Source: Zobellella maritima (GTDB lineage: Bacteria > Pseudomonadota > Gammaproteobacteria > Enterobacterales > Aeromonadaceae). From it: 64,000 nt of DNA. Made by a program: the position numbers and the translations under genes. The DNA lies in contig NZ_QCZE01000008.1 of assembly GCF_003075035.1 (NCBI RefSeq), forward strand, positions 23,452 through 87,451. The letters run 5' to 3'. The notes beneath the pieces were generated by a model. It was not told where the DNA came from, did not search any database, and saw nothing but the letters and a program-made list of their open reading frames with translations. Shown here piece by piece: positions 57,047-64,000 of this stretch (position 1 is its first letter; each line of letters begins with the position of its first letter).

Positions 57047-60000
57047 GATCAAGCGTCTCCATATGGCTCAGCAGGGGCCCGAATATCCGCCTGGCCAGCA
57101 ATTGCCAGTCGTCCCGGTTAAGCTCGAATTCGGGGAAACTGCGGGCAATATAGACGTTTTCCGCCTCCCCCGAAAACAGATAATCTCCGTCGAAGACCTT
57201 GCGCGCCTGGAGCAGCGCCTTGTCCTGCATATCGTCCTGCAGCTGCCCCTGCTCATCGAGGGCGAGCTCGGCCCAGGCCAGGGCCGTATTGGGGAAGAAG
57301 GGCAAGGGGGCGCGCATGCCCTCTTCCAGCAGCGCCAGCAGATCGGCCAGCCGCTGCCTGGCATGGTCCGGTTCCAGGGGAAGAAACTTGCGGCCGTCAT
57401 TCAGGCCGAACAGCCAGCTTTCGGCAGGCTCCACCGCGCACAGGCACAGGTGTTCCAGCCATTGGCACAACAGGAAACCGGCATTGAGACGGCCCGGCCG
57501 GTAGCGGATCAGCCGGCCCTGATAACGCCCCTTTAGCCAACCGGTCAGCAACCATTGGTCAAAGCCGAGGCGGACCTCCACATCCTTATCGGCCCGGGTC
57601 AGCAAGGGCTCGAGCCGGTCCGCCAGCTGGTTGATCCTGCCCTGATTCTCCTCCAGCACCAGCTCACCGAAGGCACCACTGGGCAGGCTGCCGGAAGCCA
57701 GCAGACGCGCCGCCTGCTCTTTCTCCGGCAACTTCCGCAGGCGCGCATCGAGCAGCGTATCCCTCAGCCGATAACTGTCCAGATTATCCAGGCTGAACGG
57801 CTCATCTATGTCAGGTTTGAGGGACTCCAGCTCAAGCCAGACCTTCAGGCGTCGCTGGAAAAAGTAGCCGCAAGGCAGCCGAAGAAAACGTTGCAACTCG
57901 GCCAGTTCCAGTTCCTGCCCAGCCTGCCATTCCTCGGGTAAATCCAGTACTACCGCCTCAGTGACGGGCGTGCCTCCCTGCAGGACAGACAGCCACTCCC
58001 GGGCGTAGGAGCCGGGCGGTTCGACGCTGAAATAGCGGGGGCTGTAGGGAGTAAGCGGGTGTGTCCGAGTCAGGCGTGACTGCGTGCTCCGGTAGCTGGT
58101 ATCCGCGTCTTCCTGCTGGTGCCCCTCGGGTACGAAACCCTGACCTATGTAGTCGAGCAGTTCGGTCAGCAGCACGGACGGCACCTTGGGGCTGTTGTCC
58201 TGCTGGCTCATGCCCACATAGGAGATATAGAGCTTCTGCTGTGCCGACAGCAACGCCTCGAGGAACAGGTATCTGTCATCGTCGCGGCGGGATCTGTCCC
58301 CCTTGCGGTTATCCTCTGCCATCAGATCAAAGCCCATGGGTGCCAGGCTGCGAGGATAGACGCCATCGTTCATACCCAGCAGACACACCATGGTAAAGGG
58401 AATCGAGCGCATCGGCATCAGGGTGCAGAAGTTGACCTGCCCGGCCAGGAAACGCTGACCCGAACGCTGGTTGTTGAGGGCTTGCGAAAAATAATCGGCG
58501 ATCACCGCCTGGCTGAGCTCCCCCTCGAAGCCGGCCTGAGCGGCCTGCAGCCTGAGCCTTTCTATCTGCTGGTAAATCAACGCCAACAGCGGCTCGGATT
58601 GCTCATCGGGCAGGTAGAGTCGCTCCAGCAGGGTTCCGAGCAACGCCTGCCATTGACCTATGGAGTGGCTCTGACGGGCCTGCTGAATAAAATCGTCCAG
58701 CACATCGACAAAGGCCGCCAGCCTGCCCAGCAGCTCGGCATCCATGCCTTCGATCTCGGTATAGGGCAGTACCTCGCCAAACAGCCGATCCTCATCCATG
58801 GCATAGCCCAGCAGCATGCGCCTGAGCCCGAACAGCCAGGTATTCTGCGGCATCTGGCTGAGCTCGAAGCGTTCGGCGTCGGCTTCATTCAACCCCCACC
58901 GGATGCCGCTTTCCTCCGTCCAGCCCTTGAGTTGCTCAAACTGCTCCGGATTCAGTTCGAAGCGCGCCAGCACCGCCGGCACCTCCAGGATTTCCAGCAG
59001 TTCCGACAGGGTGCAACGGGCATGGGCCAGACACAACACGGCCAGGAAGCTGAGCAGGATTGGGCTTTCCTGCTGAGCCGAACGGTCCGACAGGGAAAAC
59101 GGGATAAAGCGTTCGCCGCTGGCAGCACCGAATACCGCCTGGATATAGGGGCTGTAGGCATTGATGTCCGGCACCATCACCACCACATCCTTGGGCGCCA
59201 ATCCGGGATCGGCTTCAAAGGCCTTGAGCAGCTCATCGTGCAATACTTCCAGCTCGCGGATCGGGCTGTAGCAGCTGTGGATCACCAGCGAGTCATCGTC
59301 CGCCGCGATGACGGTCTTATGCCGGCTGTCGGCCAGCCGCTCCTTATCCAGCACCGGCTCGGCACTGTTGCGCAATTCCAGGATATCCTGCTGCAACCGG
59401 TGCAACAGCTTGTCGTCGGGCAGCTCGACGAAGGCGTCTATTTCGTTGGGGCCCAGCTCGGCCAGCAGCCACAGATGATCCCGGCCCTGCTTGCCCATGG
59501 AAGCCAGCAGAGGGTTCCCCTGGCCGGGTTCACCGTCTTCGTCAAACCACTGATCCGGTTCGGCCCCCGCCGGCAGCAGGCCGATATCCGCCGTCGGGTC
59601 GCTCCAGAGGCGACGCCGCCGCTCGGTTACCCGCTGTAGCAGCTGCCGCTGTACCTGACGCTTGTTATCCTGGATATCGCCCCAGTAATAACGACAGGGA
59701 TTGGTCAGCAACAGGTGTACGTCCGTATGCTGGCCGAGGGCATGAAGGGCTTCCAGGTACTTCGGCGGCAGGGCGGAGATACCGAAGATAAACAGCCGTT
59801 TTGGTAGCGGCTGCCGAAGCTCGCCGGCGGCCAGGGTGTCGATAAAAGACTGAAACAGGTTGGCCCGGTGGCAAGGCGACTGCCCCAGCTCCCGGGTACG
59901 CGCCACCAGGGCTCGCCACAACACCGGCTGCCAAGGATGGGCCTCGGCCCGCAGGCTGCCGCCCGCTTCCCAGTCCTGTATCCATTCGGGCCGGTACACC

Positions 60001-60416
60001 AGGTACTGATCGAAGATATCAGCGATATTGCCGCACAGCTGGTAGCATCGACGGCCAAACTGATCATCAGCAAGATAATGGCGTAGCGGCAGGAAGGCGT
60101 CCTCCGCCAGCAGTCCGGGCAGCAGGCTCATCAGCTTCCAGACCATGGCCTCTTTGTTGAAGGCGCTTTGCTCCGGCACCTGTTCCAGGGTCTGGGCAAA
60201 CATCTTCCAGATAAAGCTGGCTGGCAGCGGAAATTCGATATTGGCAGCGATACCGAAGGCACCCGCCAGCTCCAGTTTGAGCCATTGGGCCATACCCGGA
60301 TTCTGCACCAGTATCACTTCACTTTCGAAAGGATGTTCCAGCGGGTCCATTCGGATTAGTGACACCATCAGCTCCCTGAGAACATCCAGCCGATTGGAGT
60401 GGTAAAGAGTAAACAT
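57039..60416 (-). CDS. recC: Exodeoxyribonuclease V gamma subunit RecC
   Basis: This 1125-residue subunit (E. coli 1122) recognises Chi and scaffolds RecB and RecD. The N terminus FTLYHSNRLDVLRELM and the block VQNPGMAQWLKLELAGAFGIAANIEFPLPASFIWKMF are diagnostic, as are RFIPFSLSDRS and PMRSIPFTMVCLLGMNDGVYPR. I chose the ATG at 60416 by alignment with E. coli; an in-frame GTG three codons earlier is possible and neither has a strong ribosome site. It is the first gene of recC-recB-recD. Confidence 0.96.
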   Translation of the reverse strand: MFTLYHSNRLDVLRELMVSLIRMDPLEHPFESEVILVQNPGMAQWLKLELAGAFGIAANIEFPLPASFIWKMFAQTLEQVPEQSAFNKEAMVWKLMSLLPGLLAEDAFLPLRHYLADDQFGRRCYQLCGNIADIFDQYLVYRPEWIQDWEAGGSLRAEAHPWQPVLWRALVARTRELGQSPCHRANLFQSFIDTLAAGELRQPLPKRLFIFGISALPPKYLEALHALGQHTDVHLLLTNPCRYYWGDIQDNKRQVQRQLLQRVTERRRRLWSDPTADIGLLPAGAEPDQWFDEDGEPGQGNPLLASMGKQGRDHLWLLAELGPNEIDAFVELPDDKLLHRLQQDILELRNSAEPVLDKERLADSRHKTVIAADDDSLVIHSCYSPIRELEVLHDELLKAFEADPGLAPKDVVVMVPDINAYSPYIQAVFGAASGERFIPFSLSDRSAQQESPILLSFLAVLCLAHARCTLSELLEILEVPAVLARFELNPEQFEQLKGWTEESGIRWGLNEADAERFELSQMPQNTWLFGLRRMLLGYAMDEDRLFGEVLPYTEIEGMDAELLGRLAAFVDVLDDFIQQARQSHSIGQWQALLGTLLERLYLPDEQSEPLLALIYQQIERLRLQAAQAGFEGELSQAVIADYFSQALNNQRSGQRFLAGQVNFCTLMPMRSIPFTMVCLLGMNDGVYPRSLAPMGFDLMAEDNRKGDRSRRDDDRYLFLEALLSAQQKLYISYVGMSQQDNSPKVPSVLLTELLDYIGQGFVPEGHQQEDADTSYRSTQSRLTRTHPLTPYSPRYFSVEPPGSYAREWLSVLQGGTPVTEAVVLDLPEEWQAGQELELAELQRFLRLPCGYFFQRRLKVWLELESLKPDIDEPFSLDNLDSYRLRDTLLDARLRKLPEKEQAARLLASGSLPSGAFGELVLEENQGRINQLADRLEPLLTRADKDVEVRLGFDQWLLTGWLKGRYQGRLIRYRPGRLNAGFLLCQWLEHLCLCAVEPAESWLFGLNDGRKFLPLEPDHARQRLADLLALLEEGMRAPLPFFPNTALAWAELALDEQGQLQDDMQDKALLQARKVFDGDYLFSGEAENVYIARSFPEFELNRDDWQLLARRIFGPLLSHMETLDHE

Positions 60417-60637
60417 ATGCTGCACCAGCTACCGAACGAAGCAAGAATTGTTAAACAATAACGGCAGGGAAGCAATGCGGGCTTGGTACTTGCCGGGTGT
60501 CCGCCGAGGAAACAACAGACTCCGTCATCGCCCTAAACAAGGAAAATGCCAATGGATTGAACGAACAGCTTATTTTTTACGGTGTGCTGCGCTATCGTCT
60601 GGATATCACACCCTGAAATGTTTCAACTCTTTTAAAT

Positions 60638-61543
60638 ATGTCCCGAGACAAGTCACTGACCCTGGAAGCGCTGCGCGTACTGGATGCCATAGAGCGCAGG
60701 GGCAGCTTTGCCGCCGCCGCCGATGAACTGGGCAAGGTACCTTCCGCCTTGAGTTACACCATACAGAAACTGGAAGACGAGCTGGATCTGGCGCTGTTCG
60801 ACCGCTCCGGCCACAAGACCCAGTTCACCCCCGTTGGCCGCCTGATGCTGGAGCGCGGCCGGCAACTGTTGCATGCGGCCAGCCAACTGGTGACCGATGC
60901 CAGAGCCCTGGAACGCGGCTGGGAGACCCAGCTCACCCTGGCCATAGACGGCATCATGCCGAGCAGCCGGATATTTCCCGTGCTGGATGCGCTGTCGAAA
61001 CAAACCGACACCGATATCCGACTGGCTCATGAAGTGTTGGCCGGAACCTGGGAAGCACTGGAAACCGGCCGGGCCGATCTGGCCATTACCCCCTTGCGGA
61101 AGGATACGGTGACCAGCCCGGGCATCAAAACCCAGTTCCTGTACCAGGAAACCTTTGTCTATGTGGCCCACCCCGATCATCCAATCCACCAGGAAAGCGG
61201 CCCACTGACCGAAGAAATACTGTCACGCTACCGGGCCATCGCGGTGGCCGATACCGCCCGCTTCAAGCCACCGCTGACCTTCCGGCTGTTCGACAAGCAA
61301 TCCCGGCTGACGGTCAGTACCATGCAGGACAAAATCAGCGCCATGAAGGCGGGTCTGGGGATCTCATCCATTCCCTTGGGCTGGCTGGGAGACATGCTCG
61401 AAACGGACGAGCTGCGGGAGGTCTCAGCCAGCTGTCGGGAAACCACGAATGTGGTGCTGGCCTGGCGCCGGGACTCCATGGGCAAGGCCAAGAGCTGGCT
61501 TATCCGCCAGCTTCCGGCCCTGTTCCAGGAGCAGAAAGGTTAG
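60638..61543 (+). CDS. LysR-family transcriptional regulator
   Basis: This 301-residue protein has a LysR HTH (VLDAIERRGSFAAAADELGKVPSALSYTIQKLEDELDLALFDRSG). The VPSALSYTIQKLE wording is typical of the PunR/DhcR-like branch rather than of amino-acid LysR proteins. The effector domain begins at ~90 (LTLAIDGIMPSSRIFPVLDAL). It is divergent from recC, but no transporter or enzyme target lies next to it, so its regulon is unknown. No good ribosome site precedes the ATG. Confidence 0.88.
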   Translation: MSRDKSLTLEALRVLDAIERRGSFAAAADELGKVPSALSYTIQKLEDELDLALFDRSGHKTQFTPVGRLMLERGRQLLHAASQLVTDARALERGWETQLTLAIDGIMPSSRIFPVLDALSKQTDTDIRLAHEVLAGTWEALETGRADLAITPLRKDTVTSPGIKTQFLYQETFVYVAHPDHPIHQESGPLTEEILSRYRAIAVADTARFKPPLTFRLFDKQSRLTVSTMQDKISAMKAGLGISSIPLGWLGDMLETDELREVSASCRETTNVVLAWRRDSMGKAKSWLIRQLPALFQEQKG

Positions 61544-61591
61544 GCTGTGCCCCGTTACTATTGACGATCGGCGAATAACAGTGGGTTACCG

Positions 61592-62191
61592 CTAGCGATC
61601 GAGCAGCAGGCCCCTTTCCAGCGAGCGATCCAACAGCTGGTTAAACAGCTGCCACAGTGGTTGGGAGGCCTGCTCAATGATCGCCAGCTTGCCCTGTACC
61701 TGGCTCTTGGTGACGCCCGCCTCGGTCCAGCTTTTACCCTGGGTATGGGAATTGAGGATAAAGGGCAAAATCCTGTCTATTGCGTTGGCAAAGACCGCAT
61801 TGGCCGTCTCTGCCGCTTCGTACTCCAGCCAATACTCCAGGTATTCCGCCGCCTGCTCCGTCGGCAACAGGCCGAATATTTTCTTGGCGGCGGCCAGCTC
61901 CCGTTCGTATTTACCCTGGTTGGCCTGTTCGTCGAACAGGAAGGTATCTCCGGCGTAGATCTCTACCAGATCATGAATGCTCAGCATACGGATAATATGC
62001 AACAGATCCAGCTCGTCCCGATGATCCGCATGTTCGAAGGCTATCTGGGCAAACAGGACTATCTGCCAGCTATGTTCGGCAGTGTTTTCCCTGCGGCTGT
62101 CGTCGGCATTAAAGTTTCGGCGGATAACATTTTTCAATTTATCCACTTCCAGCAGAAAGGCGAGCTGACGTGTCAATCTTGGGTTCATCAT
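61592..62191 (-). CDS. HD-domain phosphohydrolase (YfbR / HD_3-like)
   Basis: This 199-residue cytoplasmic protein has an HD-superfamily core: a His in ENTAEHSWQIVLFAQIAF, the HD pair in MLSIHDLVEIYAGDTFLF and a later Asp in AIDRILPFILN. These are the metal ligands of the 5'-deoxynucleotidase-like HD_3 group. Substrate is uncertain (nucleotides likely). AGGAG sits 7 bases before the first of two adjacent ATGs. It lies 17 bases after lpxT on the same strand, so the two are probably cotranscribed. Confidence 0.87.
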   Translation of the reverse strand: MMNPRLTRQLAFLLEVDKLKNVIRRNFNADDSRRENTAEHSWQIVLFAQIAFEHADHRDELDLLHIIRMLSIHDLVEIYAGDTFLFDEQANQGKYERELAAAKKIFGLLPTEQAAEYLEYWLEYEAAETANAVFANAIDRILPFILNSHTQGKSWTEAGVTKSQVQGKLAIIEQASQPLWQLFNQLLDRSLERGLLLDR

Positions 62192-62208
62192 AGGGTCACT
62201 CCTCACCA

Positions 62209-62907
62209 TTATGTCCGTTTGCGTCTGGGCAGATGTTGGTCCAGCCAACCAAGCAGCCTGTCCATGGTCCCGGTCAGTAAAAGCCAACTCAAACCGAAGG
62301 CGGCAACCGAGAAGGCACCAACATAGATATCGGTTAACCAGTGGGCTCCTCCCATTACCCTGGGGGCGGAGAAGATCACCACGAACAGGCAGCCCCACAG
62401 ACCCGCCTTCCAGGAAAGATAACGCCAGACAAAGGCGGTGAAGATCATCAGCATCAGGCCATGATCACCGGGAAAGCTGTCGCCGGAGGAATCCTTGGTC
62501 TTGAACCCTGCCAGCTCGGTGAGACGATAAACCCCTTCAAAGGTCAGGGTCGGGCTGGGCCTCTCGACGGGAATCGCCCGCCCCAGCTGATTCAGACCCA
62601 CCGCTGTCAGCAGCATCAGCAGGCCAAGCAGCAATAACTGCCGACGTTGTTCCGTCGACGCCCTGCGATAATAGCTGTAGTAAAGCAGCCCCATGGCGGC
62701 TACCGCAGCCAGATCAAATGCCCTGTTATTGGCGATAGCAACCACATTGACCCAGGCCCGGCTCTCGCCCAGCTTGTTATTGAAATAGTAAAAAACGCGG
62801 CTGTCTATATCGAACCAGAAGCCGTGGTTAGGCAGCCAGAACCAGCTTGCCAGTACCGCTATCGCCACCAGATTCCAGGCTATTAGCCCGCTTATTTTGC
62901 TATGCAT
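62209..62907 (-). CDS. lpxT: Lipid A 1-diphosphate synthase LpxT (PAP2 family)
   Basis: This 232-residue inner-membrane protein (E. coli LpxT 237) aligns along its length with LpxT: NHGFWFDIDSRVFYYFNNKLGESRAW, IANNRAFDLAAVAAMGLL, LLTAVGLNQLGRAIPVERPSPTLTF, SSGDSFPGDHGLMLMIFTAFVWRY and PRVMGGAHWLTDIYVG. The last three hold the PAP2 catalytic motifs. It transfers phosphate from undecaprenyl-PP to the lipid A 1-position at the periplasmic face. I chose the start at 62907 (GGGAG upstream). Confidence 0.9.
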   Translation of the reverse strand: MHSKISGLIAWNLVAIAVLASWFWLPNHGFWFDIDSRVFYYFNNKLGESRAWVNVVAIANNRAFDLAAVAAMGLLYYSYYRRASTEQRRQLLLLGLLMLLTAVGLNQLGRAIPVERPSPTLTFEGVYRLTELAGFKTKDSSGDSFPGDHGLMLMIFTAFVWRYLSWKAGLWGCLFVVIFSAPRVMGGAHWLTDIYVGAFSVAAFGLSWLLLTGTMDRLLGWLDQHLPRRKRT

Positions 62908-63116
62908 ATGCCCGCTCCCGTAAAAAACGGACATTGTACGGGATTCGCCGGTGTCTTGGCAGCTGGCGCCATTCCTTTCTCCGCCCATACCGACGCTCCC
63001 GGGGACGGTATGGGGACAGGGGCAATCGTCTATGCTTAACTGTCCGACACCCTCTTTACATACCTGCAGGAAAGCACACCCTCAGCAATTCAGCGCCGTA
63101 ACCGGGAGACAATCTC

Positions 63117-63662
63117 ATGGCGAAATACAGGATAATACTCTGCCTATTAACGACCATTGCCCTGCTGAACGGCTGCTCCGATGATGACTGGCGCCAGGCC
63201 AGTCGAGATCCGGCCGGTATAGCGCCGGAACCGGCCAACACACCGGAGGCTGTCATCCAGGTCTATGGCGCCGATGCCTGGAGCTGGCGCGGCTGGTTTG
63301 CCATTCATACCTGGATTGCGGTCAAGCCGACCAACGCCCCCCAGTACACCGTATATGAGGTCGTCGGCTGGCGGGCTCAACGGGGCTTGCCGGCCCTGCG
63401 GATCACCCAGGACCATCCCGATCGCTACTGGTACGGCGCCAGGCCCAGAGTTTTGCTGGATAAGCGCGGCGCAGGCGTCGACATGCTGATCCGCAAGATA
63501 GAGAGGGTCGTCGAAAAATATCCCTGGAAAGAAAAATACCGTCTGTTCCCCGGTCCAAACAGCAATACCTTCCCCGCCTGGATCGCCAGGCAAGTGCCCG
63601 AACTCGGCCTAGAGATCCCCTTCAGTGCCATTGGCAGCGGCTGGGCGGATCAGGCTCCTTAG
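63117..63662 (+). CDS. DUF3750 lipoprotein
   Basis: This 181-residue protein has a lipoprotein signal peptide (ILCLLTTIALLNGC, Cys about 20). The DUF3750 core contains VIQVYGADAWSWRGWFAIHTWIAV, the VYEVVGWR block and the Asn-rich PGPNSNTFPAWIARQVPEL. The conserved His-Thr-Trp and Asn-Thr-Phe residues resemble an amidase or peptidase-like site (inference). Function unknown. GGGAG lies upstream. It is divergent from lpxT and closed by the hairpin at 63721. Confidence 0.86.
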   Translation: MAKYRIILCLLTTIALLNGCSDDDWRQASRDPAGIAPEPANTPEAVIQVYGADAWSWRGWFAIHTWIAVKPTNAPQYTVYEVVGWRAQRGLPALRITQDHPDRYWYGARPRVLLDKRGAGVDMLIRKIERVVEKYPWKEKYRLFPGPNSNTFPAWIARQVPELGLEIPFSAIGSGWADQAP

Positions 63663-63720
63663 CTTCATCAGCAGCGAGCCTTTCGCAGCCAGAAATGAAA
63701 AGCAGCACAGCCAATACGAT

Positions 63721-63748
63721 AAAACCCCAGCATCGCTGCTGGGGTTTT
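63721..63748. terminator. Terminator of the tRNA-Asp ghost unit / DUF3750 gene
   Basis: AAAACCCCAGCA (63721-63732) pairs with TGCTGGGGTTTT (63737-63748) around TCGC. It works in both directions: it ends the DUF3750 gene and is a near copy of the terminator at 63840-63867. Confidence 0.87.
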
Positions 63749-63752
63749 GAGT

Positions 63753-63763
63753 AATGGCGGAGT
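63753..63763 (-). pseudogene. 3' stub of a second tRNA-Asp gene
   Basis: TTTTGAGTAATGGCGGAG (63745-63762) repeats the exact sequence at the 3' end of the intact tRNA-Asp, including the CCA and last acceptor bases, and then diverges. It sits beside its own copy of the terminator. It reads as the leftover end of a duplicated tRNA-Asp. Confidence 0.6.
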
Positions 63764-63839
63764 GGCAAACGCACCGCGTTTGAAGGCGAAGGTGCGCAGC
63801 ACCGACATCATCCAGCAAGTCCGGCGCAGCCAATACGAA

Positions 63840-63867
63840 AAAACCCCAGCCAATCGGCTGGGGTTTT
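63840..63867 (-). terminator. Terminator of the rRNA-tRNA-Asp operon
   Basis: AAAACCCCAGCC (63840-63851) pairs with GGCTGGGGTTTT (63856-63867) over AATC. On the minus strand TTTTTT follows, 7 bases past the CCA of tRNA-Asp. Confidence 0.92.
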
Positions 63868-63873
63868 GAGTAA

Positions 63874-63950
63874 TGGCGGAGCGGACGGGACTCGAACCCG
63901 CGACCCCCGGCGTGACAGGCCGGTATTCTAACCAACTGAACTACCGCTCC
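63874..63950 (-). tRNA. tRNA-Asp (anticodon GTC)
   Basis: A 77-base cloverleaf including encoded CCA: acceptor GGAGCGG pairs with CCGCTCC, the anticodon loop is CTGTCAC with GTC, and the T-arm is CGGGTTCGAGTCCCG. It is nearly identical to E. coli tRNA-Asp. It lies 33 bases downstream of the 5S rRNA end, as in rRNA operons with a distal tRNA-Asp. Confidence 0.97.
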
Positions 63951-63983
63951 GCAAAAGCTGTGTAGTACGGGGACTAAATTGGG

Positions 63984-64000
63984 TGCCTGGCAGTGACCTA
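63984..64000 (-). rRNA. 5S rRNA, 3' end only (cut by window edge)
   Basis: The last bases of the window on the minus strand read TAGGTCACTGCCAGGCA, the conserved 3' end of 5S rRNA (…AGTAGG…CACTGCCAGGC). The rest of the operon lies beyond the right edge. Confidence 0.8.

Noticed and set aside
63609..63935. 108-codon open frame across the tRNA-Asp region
   Set aside because: It runs antisense to the DUF3750 end and through two terminators and the tRNA gene, so it cannot be a real protein gene.

Overview
The window is a gene-dense, GC-rich chromosomal segment of a gammaproteobacterium. The evidence is the recC-recB-recD operon, a Rnk-type regulator, LpxT, the ArgP/ArgO pair, a CsiR-GlaH-LhgO glutarate module, MetJ-type operators, and a tRNA-Asp directly behind a 5S rRNA 3' end. 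The thiC-thiDE-thiF-thiS-thiG-thiH order with a ThiD-ThiE fusion fits the Aeromonadales (Oceanimonas/Zobellella type); that placement is inference. I see no prophage, insertion sequence, CRISPR array or plasmid module. Nearly every gene has a recognisable family.

Layout. 1-6.8 kb: 3' end of a BCCT transporter, a P2-type cation ATPase, a universal stress protein and small conserved proteins (TM2, DUF1415, DUF3465, DUF3047). 6.8-12.8 kb: a LysR regulator divergent from a PutP-like symporter, DUF1989 and pxpABC (5-oxoprolinase), apparently one uptake-and-catabolism operon. 12.8-17.3 kb: DUF1294, acuR-acuI (acrylate/acrylyl-CoA detoxification) with a shared operator sequence, an ATM1-type ABC exporter and a DUF2459 lipoprotein. 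17.3-23.5 kb: a decayed zntB remnant, a YoaE-type TerC/CBS membrane protein, a stand-alone trpB, a cupin, and an HPP membrane protein divergent from a TetR regulator across two palindromic operators. 23.5-30 kb: the thiamin operon behind a TPP riboswitch. 30-33.4 kb: a His-rich Spy-like periplasmic protein divergent from a two-component system whose sensor also has a His-rich periplasmic loop, then an HbpS/GlcG-like protein. 33.5-40.8 kb: metY, an unusually long Cys/Met-metabolism PLP enzyme, argO/argP and zntA with a MerR-type promoter. 40.9-49 kb: a TRAP transporter operon, metF downstream of a metE remnant that kept its MetJ boxes, and csiR-glaH-lhgO. 49-60.4 kb: an ompW remnant, rnk, an AEC carrier, a PilZ protein and recCBD. 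60.6-64 kb: a LysR regulator, an HD phosphohydrolase, lpxT, a DUF3750 lipoprotein and the distal end of an rRNA operon (5S, tRNA-Asp) with a ghost of a second tRNA-Asp.

No wholly new multigene system is proven here. The best leads are the His-rich sensor/periplasmic protein/HbpS-like cluster, the symporter-DUF1989-pxpABC operon, the stand-alone TrpB with an altered lysine motif, the 585-residue PLP enzyme, and three genes caught in decay (metE, zntB, ompW) whose regulatory parts partly survive.
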